Of a stretch of DNA of 64,000 bases, positions 1 to 12,500 are shown piece by piece. The stretch comes from Sophora flavescens. Taxonomy: Eukaryota > Streptophyta > Magnoliopsida > Fabales > Fabaceae. A program made the position numbers and the translations under genes. The stretch lies in contig CM061062.1 of NCBI GenBank assembly GCA_030762895.1, forward strand, positions 234,533,379 through 234,597,378, read 5' to 3'. Every line of letters begins with the position of its first letter. The stretch's first letter is position 1. The notes below the pieces were generated by a model, which was not told the origin of the DNA, ran no database searches, and saw only the letters and a list, made by a program, of their open reading frames with translations.

Positions 1-2803
1 TTGGTTAAAAATTGGGGACCCAAGCCTTTTAGAGTTCTTAATTGCTGGCTAGATCAGGAAGATTTTGGGAAGCTGGTACAGGATAAGTGGCGGCAGCTAG
101 ACATATATGGTTGTGGCTGCTACGTTCTTAAGGAGAAACTTAAACAGCTAAAGTTAACATTGAAGGAGTGGAACAAAGGAGTTTTTGGGAACGTTGAAGA
201 CAACATCCAGGGTGTGGTGGAGGAAACAAAAAAGTTAGATGACAAAGGGGAAGCCGGGTCATTTGTGGATGGAGAGGTGTTGAAGAGGAGAGAATTGTTT
301 GACAAATTCTGGAAATCATCGAGAACGAAGGAATCCATTTTGTTTCAGAAGTCAAGGCTAAAATGGTTACAGGTGGGTGATTCAAATTTAGCTTTTTTTC
401 ATGCATGTGTGAATAAAAGAAGAAAGGTTAATGAGCTACTTGGGATTTGGCACGAAGAAAACTGGATAGAGGAACCTGAGTTGATGAAACATGTTATCTC
501 AGGGCATTTCAAGAACCTGTTCAAACAAGAAAATGTCATAAGACCAACACTTGATGGGTTACAATTCAAGAAAATTTCAACTCTTCTCATTGAGAAATTT
601 TCAAGGTTGGAAATCAAAAATGCAGTGTGGGAGTGTGATGGGAACAAATGCTCGGGACCGGATGGTTATAATTTTGCATTCATTAAAAAAATTTGGGAGG
701 TACTTGGTGATGATATTTGCAACATGGTGTTGGATTTCCACTCAGATGAGAGGTTAGCCAGAGGGTGTAATGCTTCTTTCTTGGCACTTATTCCTAAAAA
801 GGAAAACCCAGTGGGCCTGAATGAATATAGGCCTATCTCCTTAGTTGGTTGCATGTATAAAATAGTGGCCAAATTGCTTGCGGGGAGATTATGCAAAGTT
901 ATGGATTCGGTGATTACTGGGAATCAGACGGCGTTCTTAAAAGGAAGAAATATCCTAGACGGGGTAGTGGCTATCAACGAAATAATTGATTATGCTAGGA
1001 GGAAAGGGAAGCCGTGTATATGTTGTTCAAGGTGTATTTTGATAAAGCGTACGACTCGGTAAGCTGGGAGTTTCTGGATTATATGCTATCCAGAATGGGG
1101 TTCCCAAGCAAATCGAGGTCTTGGATTAGAGTATGCATGCAGTCAGCATCAGTTTCAGTAATGGTAAATGGAAGTCCATCACCAGAATTCCTAATGTCAC
1201 GTGGGATTCGTCAGGGGGACCCAATGGCCCCATTCTTGTTCCTTATAGTTGCAAAAGGTCTGAGTGGTCTTGTACGCAGTGCGGTTGAGAAAAACATCTT
1301 TAGTGAATTTGTCATTGAAGGAAGGGAGCAAAACTTCGGTGTATCTCATATCCAGTATGCGGATGACACAATCTTTGTGGGTGATATGTCTATATCCAAC
1401 GTGAAAGCAGTTAAGAGTATCCTGAGATCTTTTGAGTTAGTAGCTGGCCTCAGAGTTAATTTTCACAAGAGTGGTCTTATTGGGCATCAAGACAAATAGT
1501 GGGATAACTGAGCAGGCGGCACACATTCTTAACTGCAGATTAGGTAACACTCTATTTAAATTCCTTGGAGTCTTGGTGGGAGGAAATCCGAGAAGATTTT
1601 CAACATGGGAGCCGCTCATAAGTTCTATTCAGAAAAGGTTAATGGGTTGGAGAAACAAATATCTTTCTTTTGGTGGTAGAGTTATTTTGATAAATGCAGT
1701 TCTATCTGCTTACCTGTTTATTATTTATCTATATACAAGGCACCAAAGAAGGTTCTGTACAAAATTACTCAAATACAAAGAAGGTTCCTTTGGGGTGGGA
1801 GTGATGAGTGTAGGAAAATATGTTGGGTAAAATGGGATGTCGTATGCAGAGCTAGAGAGGACCGGGGTTTAGGAATTAGGAACTTAAAAGCCTTCAGTTT
1901 AGCCTTACTTGGGAAATGGAGATGGAGGTTCTTCACAAAAAAAGAGTCCTTTTGGTCAAGTATCCTTAGGGTAAGGTATGGGGATCCCTCTAGTTGGGGA
2001 GTCAATTGGTGTGAAAAGTCTTTTGAGGGTGGAGAGGTCTCAGTGTGGTGGTCCGATTTGGGTAGATTAGAGGGGGGGTGGGGTGGTTATCTAATGGAAT
2101 TAGGAGGGTCTTAGGCAATGGAAAAAACATTTCTTTTTGGAATGACCGTTGGGTAGGTATGGAGGCTTTGTCTGGTGCTTTTCACAGGTTATATAACATC
2201 TCCTTGGTGAAGGAGGTAAAGATCGAGCAATTGGGCACATGGAGAGATGGATTATGATGTTGGAACCTCACTTGGAGAAGAAGACTCTTTGTATGGGAGG
2301 AAGGGCTATTGGAGAGCATGTTGACTATCATTAACCAAAGGTGTCCAAGAGCAAACGAGGAAGATAGTTGGAGTTGGTTGGGCGGGGAAAAACCTTACAC
2401 GGTGAAAGAAGCATACAAGGTCATTACAGCAATGGATGGGGAAATGGGAAAGGAACTGTACAGATGCATGTGGGAATCAAAGGTGCCTCTCAAAGTGGTT
2501 GCGTTTTGCTGGAGATCTACTCAAGACAAAATTCCAAATGCGGTTAACTTATTCAAGAGAGGAATCATGGTTGGCTCGGGCTCTCAATTATGTTGTTTTT
2601 GTGGAAAGGAGTTAGAGACTAGCAATCATTTATTTTTGTCCTGCAACTTCTCTTACTCTATTTGGATGTACATTTATAATTGGTTGGGAGTTTACACTGT
2701 TTTAGCAGGAAATTTGAAAGAGCTGTTATTACAACATGGTGGGATTTTATACACAAAAGGATACAACAAAGGGTGGAGGATGTTCTGGTTTGGCATTGTC
2801 TAG
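1..2803 (+). pseudogene. LINE ORF2 (endonuclease end, reverse transcriptase, zf-RVT), broken
   Basis: The first frame (1-1062) carries the end of an endonuclease (WGPKPFRVLNCW) and the N-terminal RT blocks (GPDG, ALIPKK, YRPISLV). The reading then shifts near 1020-1040 to a frame covering 1014-1499, which holds the RT motifs FDKAYDSVSW, RGIRQGDP and the catalytic QYADDT. A stop follows at about 1497, and a third frame from 1471 continues the thumb region (WRNKYLSFGGRVILIN). A last frame (2309-2803) carries the zf-RVT domain with CCFCG and SNHLFLSC. With at least three frame breaks it cannot make a full ORF2 protein. The order and motifs are those of plant L1 elements. Confidence 0.85.
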
Positions 2804-3389
2804 TCATTGTGGTTGCTTCGAAATGACATCATTTTTAATCAGGCTGGATTGGATGCTGCGAAGACAATAGAAATGATAAAAGTGAGAGTTTGGTCTTGGT
2901 GCAAGGCATCGGTAAAAAGGAGCAGTTTCTCTTTCACAGACTGGTGCCTTAATCCAATATATTGTTTGAAGACATTAAGTTAGAAGATGGTACAGGATAT
3001 AGTCCGGCTCGAAGTGGAGGATGCATCTTTTTCCTACATGTTTCGGTTCAGTTTGGTGGTGGATTTTGAGGATGCTTATAGGAAAGGAAAACTACAACTA
3101 TATTGTCTTTTGGCTGCAATGTTCTCAAGCAGGGTATTTGGCTTATGCAAGTCATGGCTCCCGGCTTCTGCAATCTGATAACTTACTGATATGTTGTGTT
3201 AGTGTTGGGATTGAGCTTACTTAATTCTTCGACCGGTTAGCTTAGGTGTAACACCTTTGTTTGGGTTTCTAAGCTTTTGGTAGAATTATTATCTTTTGCT
3301 TATCTGTAACAGCTACTTCTTGTTTCAGTGTATATGGGTTAGAGCACCCCTAGTGCCCTATTCAATATACTATTGCTTATCCAAAAATA
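1..3389 (+). mobile_element. L1-type LINE, 3' part (5' end outside window)
   Basis: A non-LTR retrotransposon enters at base 1, within the end of its endonuclease domain, and runs through reverse transcriptase and a zf-RVT cysteine domain. Its 3' UTR ends near 3389 with the LINE-like tail 'ATTGCTTATCCAAAAATAG'. No LTR is present. It lies in intron 18 of the ABCC gene, antisense to it, and its 3' end is only about 50 bp from the donor of exon 18. The 5' boundary and TSD cannot be seen. The 3' end is judged from the short A-rich tail and is good to about 20 bp. Confidence 0.85.
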
Positions 3390-3438
3390 GAAGTTTAGAG
3401 AAGCAATAGTGAAGATGAAATTTTGTAGAAAATCTTAC

Positions 3439-3537
3439 AGGTAGTAAGTTGAGATCATGCTCTAGAGCAGTGGCATCGATGGCCTTCCAATATCGTTCAT
3501 ATTCGAAGTCTGATCCAAATAATATATTTTCACGAAC
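3439..3537 (-). CDS. ABCC12: ABCC exon 18 (VRENILFGSDFEYERY)
   Basis: 99 nt after TTCTCAG encoding VRENILFGSDFEYERYWKAI and ALEHDLNLLP, just before the signature region. Donor CCT|GTAAGA. The next exon must lie beyond the LINE and outside the window. Confidence 0.92.
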
Positions 3538-6500
3538 CTGAGAAAAGATGAGTCAGAATGGTAAATGGTAGTATTTTTTCACTTTAAATTTATTATAAAT
3601 ATAATAGAAATATTAGAAGCAAAAAACAAGCTGCAACTCACTGTAGCATTGTAAATCCATGAAATCTGAGGAACATAAGCAACAGTGCCTCTGATTGTTG
3701 CATTTCCCTGGGCTACAGGAGGTAGTTCTCCAATCATTGCTGAAATAAGTGAGGTTTTCCCTTCTCCGGTACCACCAACAATTGCGACTAAGCTGCCAAT
3801 TGGTATTTCAATATTGATATTTGATAATGTGGGTTTCTCTGCCTGTGAATTGAATAAGTTTCTCATACATAAAGCGTGTGCACTACTAATATCAAAATCA
3901 TAAAGAAAATGGATCAAAAGATTCACAACAAATGGAAACTGGACTTTTGGACCTCAATTTGAGAATATTCCTATCATTTCCTATCATTAGCATCACATTC
4001 ATCAACAGCAACTGTATGGTCTCCTAAGATCTACAAGGAGTATTAATATCATTATTCCAGATTATTAGAACTAGAGAAAGAGAGAGAAAGGAGAGAATCT
4101 TTGTAATGAGATAAACTGATTCTTATTTCTTACTGAACTGAATACACCGAATGTCTATATATAGGCAAGAATCCTAACTGCCTCTGAATGCTGACTCAGC
4201 ATTCTGTTGTAAATCTAACTTCCTCTAACCATACTTACACGTATACTCTAACATACCCCCTTATAAACCTAGGGGTGGGGTCTCTGATACATTTGAGACC
4301 TTTCTACTATACCAAGGTTTCTTCTGAGTGTCTCAAATCTGGTTTGAGACAATGGCTTGGTTAGCACATCAGCCACTTGGTCCTGTCCAGGCAGATGACA
4401 GACTGTTAGTTTTGTCTATGACTCTTTCACGAACAAAGAATAAGTCCAGCTCCATGTGCTTGGCCCTTGAGTGCAGGACTGGGTTGTGAGAGAGAGAAAC
4501 CGTGCTTAGGTTATCACAATACACAATTGGTGGTAGAGCAGGGATTTGTAACTCTTGCAGTAAGGACTTCAGCCATAGGACCTCTGCTGTGGTGGCAGCT
4601 AGGCTTCTGTATTCAGCCTCTGTGCTGGATCTAGCCACTAGAGTCTGCTTCCTTGACCACCAAGAAACCAGATTGGGTCCAAAAAATACACAGGAACCCG
4701 AGACTGATCTTCTATCATCTATATTAGCTGCCCAGTCTGCATCACAGAATGCTTGCAGGCTGAAAGGGCCAATGGTGGTTGCTGGTTTCAGTAGCAGACC
4801 GTGAGTGAGAGTGCCTTATAGGTATCTGAGGATGCATTTCACTGTTTTCCAGTGTTCCTCCAAGGGTTGAGAAAGGAATTGGCAAACCTTTCCAACACTG
4901 TAGCATAGCTCAGGTCTGGTGATGGTGGCATATTGTAATGCCCCAACAATGGATCTGTATTGAGTGGGATCAGGTAGATAGTTGCCACCTTGCTTGGTCA
5001 GTTTACAGTTGCTGGTCATAGGAGTAGGTAAGGGTTTGGCTTCTGCCATGTTTGCCTTGGCCAGCAAGTCTCTGATATATTTGGTTTGAGACGGTATAAG
5101 AGCTCCATCAGGTAGCTTCTTGACTTCAACACCCAAGAAATAGTCTAGGTCACCTAGCTCCTTTAGTGCAAATTCAGACTTGAGCTTGTTAAGAAGTTGT
5201 GAGATTCGAATGGAGGATGAACCCGTGACAATGATGTCATCCACATAGATCAATATGTAGGTGCTGTGCCCTCCTGAAGTGTGTACAAAAAGTGAAGGAT
5301 CACACCTGCTGGACTTGAAACCAAAGTGCACCAGGGCTCGGGTCAGTCTTTCAAACCATGCCCGAGGGGCTTTCTGATATATTTGGTTTGAGACGGTATA
5401 AGAGCTCCATCAGGTAGCTTCTTGACTTCAACACCCAAGAAATAGTCTAGGTCACCTAGCTCCTTTAGTGCAAATTCAGACTTGAGCTTGTTAAGAAGTT
5501 GTGAGATTCGAATGGAGGATGAACCCGTGACAATGATGTCATCCACATAGATCAGTATGTAGGTGCTGTGCCCTCCTGAAGTGTGTACAAAAAGTGAAGG
5601 ATCACACCTGCTGGACTTGAAACCAAAGTGCACCACGGCTCGGGTCAGTCTTTCAAACCATGCCCGAGGGGCTTGTTTGGGCCCATAAATGGCCTTGTTC
5701 AACTTACAAACTTGATGTGGATTAGAACTAGTGAACCCTATAGGTTGCTCCATGTAAACCTCCTCAGCTAGCAATCCATTTAGGAAAGCATTATTTACAT
5801 CCAGCTGCTTGATGTCCCATTTATGAGTGATGGCTAGTGTAAGTATCACTCTGACAGTGACTGGTTTTACAACAGGAGAGAATGTCTCAGTGCAGTCAAA
5901 TCCCTGTTTTTGATGAAAACCTTTGGCCACCAAACAAGCCTTAAACTTGTTAACTGACCCATCTGGGTTTTCTTTCACTCGGAAAACCCACTTGCAGCCT
6001 ATTGCCTGCCTATGAGAAGGTAGATCCACTAGTGTCCAGGTGTTGTTTCTCACCAAAGCATCAAATTCCTACTGCATAGCATCATTCCAATGAGGTAGTG
6101 TTAGGGCCTCTTTGGGAAAGTAGGGTTCTGCATGTGTCAGAAGGACTTGAGACACCTTAGACTTGGCTCTAGTGATCATAGGGTGATTGTTACAGGGCTG
6201 TGGTGATGCAGTACACCCTGAAGAGTTACTGGAGTTGGTTGCAGCAGATAGAGAAACAGGATATTGTGGTGTTAGACCAGAGTGTAGTGAGGGTAGAGTT
6301 GAAGTGTTAGAGTTGTTTGATAGAGAATTAGCAGGAGAGACTTGATGACTGGAATGTGTAGGTGACAAAGTAGGAGACTGGAGATTGGGCATGACTGGAG
6401 AACCAGAAATGGAAGGAGATAAGTGGAGTGAGGGTTGGGGAATTGCTGCAGGAGAAGGACTTGCAGGTAGGGGAGTATTGGGAACAAAACTAGACTGTAT

Positions 6501-9500
6501 GACAGTGAGAGGGATGGGTGGGGAGTGAGGTGTAGAAGGTGGATGCGTGACTGATGAGTGGCTATATTTGTAAGCAAGGGGAAATCTAAACTCAATAAAT
6601 TGAACATCCTTGGATATGTATAGCCTACCATCATTAGAAAGACATTTGTAACCTTTGTGAGTTGGGGAATAACCAAGAAAAGTACACTCACAAGATCTGA
6701 ACTGTAGTTTATTTTTGTTGTAGGGTCTAAGGCAAGGGTAACAGGCACACCCAAATACCCTCAAGAAGGAATAATCTGGTTCCTTGTTGTATGAAACAGT
6801 ACAAGGAGACTTCTGAGATAGAATTCGGGTGGGAGTTCTATTAATTAGGTAAGCTGCAGTGGTGAATGCATGATCCCAAAATTTCATGGGCAAGCATGCT
6901 TGGGCTATGAGGGCCAAACCAGTTTCCACCACATGCCTATGTTTCCTCTCAACACTCCCATTCTGATGGTGAGTGTGAGGGCAAATTACCCTATGTAGGA
7001 TGCCCAATCAGCAAGGAACTTTGAAAATGGGCGAAATTCACCCCCCAATCAGTTTGAATAGACTTAATGACAGTTTGAAATTGAACTTTGACCATTTCTA
7101 GGAATTGTTTGAAAATGGTTGGTGTTTCTGATTTGTGTTTCAATAGGAATAGCCAAGTGAAACGTGTGTGTGCATCCACAATGGAAAAGTAATAGGAATG
7201 CCCTGATGTAGATTGCACGGGGACTGGGGCCCATAAGTCCAGAAAAATAAGATCAAAGGGTTTCTCATATTTTGCAGTTGAAGTATGAGAGGGAAATCTG
7301 TGAGACTTGGCATAACAACAAGAGGTACAGAAATCCAAAAATGTTTTATTCATAACAGGAATGTTACAATGCTGTAGAACAGTTTTGATGGGTACATCAT
7401 TAGTGTGCCCTAATCTGCAATGCCATAAGAAGTAGGAATTTGGCTCTGCACTAGCTGAATTACAATCAGAAACACCTTTCTTAACAGAATTTGGCACTGC
7501 ACTAGCTGAATTACAATCAGAAACACCTTTCTTAACAGAATTAGACTGGGAAACAACTTGATTACAACTTGAATTGGGATTTACATTTTTCTTGGAAATT
7601 TGACAATTAGTTACACTAAGACATGTAGGAGAGGCTTCAGTAGTCTTGCTTGCCACAGTAAGTTGAGGGAAGACATTGAGACCTTGAGGAGTGACTTGAC
7701 CAGTGAGAAGGACTTGCTTATCATCCTGAGAAATGACATAGCATACATGAGAATGGAATTCAAATATAACACGATTATCCTGAGGAAATTTGCTTATGCT
7801 TAGCAGACTTTTTGTGATTTTTTTTAGGTACATAAAGAATATCATTAAGAACAAGTTTGACACTAGAGTTAAAAGGTGACACAACACCTGCAGATCCTAC
7901 TGAAAGTATAGGGAGAGCAGATCCATTACCCATATACACTTGGTCTAAGCCACAGTTTTGCTGCTGCAGATTTGTCATGTCTGAAGTGACATGACGAGTG
8001 GCACCACTGTCAGCATACCACATCCCTGCATCAGAACCAGAACCTGATGCTGCCATAGCCATAGGACCAGAACCTGATGCAATCATAGCCATAGGACCAT
8101 TGGCCTGATGAGCCTGAGGATACGAGGCTTGATGAGATGTATTTGAATGCTGCCAAGGCAGAGGCAAGAGGGATGGATTAGGAGAATTAGGAGCTTGCCG
8201 AACAGAAGTGTAAGCCATAGGTGCATAGTGAGCTGAAAATTGGGGAGGCTGAGTGTGATTTTGAGGCTGGCTCAGTGAATAATGCCTCGGTTGATGCTGA
8301 GGTGGATGCTGCGACTGATACTGATTGGAAGGCTGAGTGAACTGATTTGGTGGTGCAGTGTAGGCTTGATCAAACCTATAGTAGTAGTTCACTGCATCAT
8401 GGTTGGTGCGATGACATATTTGGCACTCTACACCCCCACTGTTGTAGTACCTTCCACCTCTTCCACGGCCACGACCACCATAGCAACCACCACTGCCACC
8501 TCGATAACCATTTCCAGAATAGGGAGCATTAGAATGCTGACATTGATTATTTTGTGGAAATGAATTTGAAGAAGGAGGTGGAGGATTCAAGGATTGAACC
8601 TGATTAGAAGGTGGGGGATTAAAAGTGTGAGCTAGGTTTACTGAAAACGCATCCACAGCAGTTTTAGCCTTGAGCCTTTCCAATCTTGATTCATGTGAAA
8701 GAAGCAAAGCCTCGATCTCAGCCACTGAATGAGGGTCAACACGACTTTCGATTGTTGGAAATAGGATGTGGTATTCTTCTGGCAACCCTTCCAAGATCGC
8801 ATCCACATGTTCTTGGAGTGTGATCGGGTTTCCAATGGAGGCAAGTGCATCAACAAGAGCTTTGAGGCGAAGCAAATACTCATTGATCTTGCGATCTGCC
8901 TTTGTGATGTGCCTCAATTCTGACCTCAATTGAGCACTTCTCGCTTTCGTTAAGGCATTGGAGTGATTGTGAAGCTCATCCCAAAGCTCCCATGCGTGCA
9001 CACAGCCAATGACTCTGGCGTGAATCGAATCGGACAGAGAGTTTAGGAGCCAAATGAACAAGTGCTGATCTTGCGCTTCCCATGCAAGATACTCCGGATT
9101 CGCACGATCGGCAATGCGATCTGCATCTGTCAGGTATCGTGGTGGAATTCTTGGACAAGCGACGAATTTCTCGAGGCGATTGGCGCGGATGACAGCTTCT
9201 ACTACTTGCTTCCAGTGAAGAAAATTGGAATCGGTAAGTTTGACAGTAACAATCGAAGAAAAGTTGGAAGAAGAATTTTGCGGTGCCGGCGGCGGAGGCG
9301 GGGGAGGATCGAGTTCAGACGCGGAAGCCATGGCCTAGAACTTTAAGCTCTAGATACTATATTAGAACTAGAGAAAGAGAGAGAAAGGAGAGAATCTTTG
9401 TAATGAGATAAACTGATTCTTATTTCTTACTGAACTGAATACACTGAATGTCTATATATAGGCAACAATCCTAACTGCCTCAGAATGCTGACTCAGCATT

Positions 9501-12500
9501 CTGTTGTAACTAATCTAACTCCCTCTAACCATACTTACACGTATACTCTAACACAGATGACCTAGATCTGTCTTATATAGTGATTTTAGGGGAGGATGGA
9601 AGGAAGAGGAAAGTTTAATCGAAGTTTCATGTAACATATTCTAACATAGTTCTATGTAGTATTTTGTTAAAATCAATTTGTTTTAAGTTGGAAACTGCTT
9701 ATTGATTAGCATTTTAGAACCTTTTGATGATTAAAATTCTGCAAAACTTAGTAAAATGTGTTAGATTAATGTGTCTTTATTAGGCCTTGTTAGTAATATG
9801 GCAGTTAGTAGCAGTTAAATAATAGAGCAGTTAGTAGCAGTTAAATAATAGAGCAGTTAGTAGCAGTTAGAGTTAGTTACTTAGTTTACCTATAAATAAG
9901 AGGAGAGATTGATAGAGAGGGTATCGGGTGAATTGAATAGGAATTGGGGCCTTAGGGCATTTGGGGAGGTGCAGACCCTCGAAGTTCTGCTATATTGTAC
10001 TGTAATCAAGGGATCATCCCTATTTCCTTAGTAATATCTTGTAATCAAATACCGGTTTCTATCAACTGGTATCAAAGCAGTTCTGATCCAGGTTAAAATT
10101 CACGACAAGGAGGCAAATGGGTTCAAGAACGATGCCAAGATTTGACGGCAGCGGGGACGCCTATTGGTGGCTGATCCAATTTAGTCAGTATCTTGAAGCC
10201 CTTAGAGTTCTCGAGGAAGATTGGTTAGCATGGGTTTGGATGGGCCTTGATGGAGAAGCTTACCATTGGTGGCTTTCATGGAGAGAACCCAAACGAAAGG
10301 TGGCGTTCATCAACTTTGAGAAGGCTCTGCTCATACATTTCAAACCAGAATTTGGGATTTATCTTCAAGATTCTGGGGAACAAGAACCAGAACCATTGAC
10401 AACGGCAGACATCAATAAAGAAAAAGAATCAAGGACAACCACCCAAGATGAGGCCAAGAAGGTGGAAGCAAACGCAGAAAACCCGCAGTGATGGGAACCA
10501 ATGAGAAGAGACAAGATCGAAAAAGAAGGAATGCACCTCAATCTTGGTCAAGTATCGGTGGCGGAATGAGAGAGAAGGTAGAGAACGATCGGGCTCCGAT
10601 GGTGGAACAAAGGCGAAGCAATTTACAGGGGACCTGGACATAGAGTTTTGGAAGAAATAGACAAGCCCAGGCCACCGCCGAAACCACCGGATCGGAATCC
10701 CCTACGGTGGCCGATGGAGACCGAGCGGCCGCACATGGAGAACGAAGATGGTTTCATGGCGGACTCCAACCGAAGAACGCCATCCTCGAGAGGTAACGGC
10801 CACGGATGGCAAACTTCCTGATCACGCCATCGCCGAAACCGCCGAACGTCATATTCAAATGGTGGTCGAAGGAGCACTTGCGATTGAGGTGGTACAAGCG
10901 CACATGGGGATCCAAAGGAGATTAGGGCGAAGCGAAGCTGGTCTCTCAGAAATTGGGCCACGGGTTTGTCTTGATGAGTCAAGCCTAAGTTAGTGATGAA
11001 AGGGAATGGGATTTAGTGGATCCTTCTGTTTTGGACCCAACAGATTTGTCAACTCCAAATATAGAACAGAAACCAAGTCCACAACTACCTACTCATACTA
11101 GAAACATCGTACAAGACAAAGAGAAAGAAAGGAGGGTAGAATGGGTCGAGTTTCTTAGACAAAATGGGCCAGCCCAACAGGAACTAAGGAGAACCTTTAG
11201 AAGGGAAAGGTGGGCTTGCATATCAAAAAGCACCCTCTACACAAGCAGAGTTTCATGCAAAGCAAGAAGAGCACGGGGTGGTCATGCAAAGATATGTTAG
11301 TGACAAACCTGGTCAACATGATGTGAATATCATTAGAAAGCTTGTCTTGCCGGATGGGTCCATTATGAAAGCTAAACATGTTGGTCTTCCTACTCGTGCT
11401 TGTTTATTTGATGATACAGTTCTAAAATGTGAGGTCTTCACCACTTCTCCTATTAGGGATATTGGTCCAATATTAGAGTTTGCTCCAATTGGTTTTCTTG
11501 ATATGTTCAACTCAGGAGGAGCAACTGAAGCTATTGTTGGGTTTGTATTGTCCATCTCTCAGAGTTCAGTCAACACTAGGTCCATTTCTCAGGGTTCAGT
11601 CAATGATGGGCCTCAATCAAAAACCGTGAGTAATGAATTATTGCAAAAGGAAGAGAAGCACCAGTGTGGTGAACCCAATTACCAGAGTTCTTTTTATATG
11701 GACCCACAACTCAACACTGTGGCTAATGAATTGGTCCACAAAGAAGAGAAACAGGAGATATCCATGGGAATTGAAGAGCAACAGTGGGATCCGGGTGGAA
11801 GGCAGCATACAACTACAACAGCTCCACCATCAGGCTTCAAACAGTAGGACCCCGGAGAATCGTGCGCAAGAGGCCATTTGCTTGTTCACCTTGGGGACAA
11901 GGTGAATGTTTAGGGGGGAGTATTGTTAGATTAATGTGTCTTTATTAGGCCTTGTTAGTAATATGGCAGTTGGTAGCAGTTAAATAATAGAGCAGTTAGT
12001 AGCAGTTAAATAATAGAGCAGTTAGTAGCAGTTAGAGTTAGTTACTTAGTTTACCTATAAATAAGACGAGAGGTTGATAGAGAGGGTATCGAGTGAATTG
12101 AATAGGAATTGGGGCCTTAGGGCATTTGGGGAGGTGCGGACCCTCGAAGTTCTGCTATATTGTACTGTAATCAAGGGATCATCCCTATTTCCTTAGTAAT
12201 ATCTTGTAATCAAATACCGGTTTCTATCAACTGGTATCAGAGCACTCGGTTCTGGGAGTGTTTCAGGTTCATAGGCGAAGAATGGAAGCAAGAATCGAGT
12301 CTCTTGAGCGCTGGTTCAAGAATCAGAGAACTCTTCGAAAGGAATATCAGGCAGAAAATCGAAGACAGTTCACAGAGATACTGGATATTCTGAATCGGAA
12401 TCCACAAAATAGTGGTCATCACAATCATCATAATGGTGGAAGCAATACCAGTGATGACGGCGACACGGTGGTTGGAAAGGAGACGAGTCACAGAGGAGAC

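Larger units (their letters stand above)
4063..9553 (-). mobile_element. Copia-1, Ty1/copia LTR retrotransposon in intron 16
   Basis: A complete but decayed copia element in the same orientation as the ABCC gene, flanked by the 5-bp TSD CAGAT. Read on the minus strand it has a 194-bp 5' LTR, a degenerate initiator-tRNA-Met primer site (TAGTATCTAGAGC against the usual TGGTATCAGAGC), gag, protease, integrase, RT, RNase H, a G-rich polypurine tract (AAGGGGGTA) and a 191-bp 3' LTR. The copia order (integrase before RT) is clear. A 302-bp tandem duplication and several frameshifts break pol. Confidence 0.93.

Noticed and set aside
10623..10982. 119-codon minus-strand frame in TRG internal 1
   Set aside because: Antisense to the element, no motif; reflects higher GC of that stretch.
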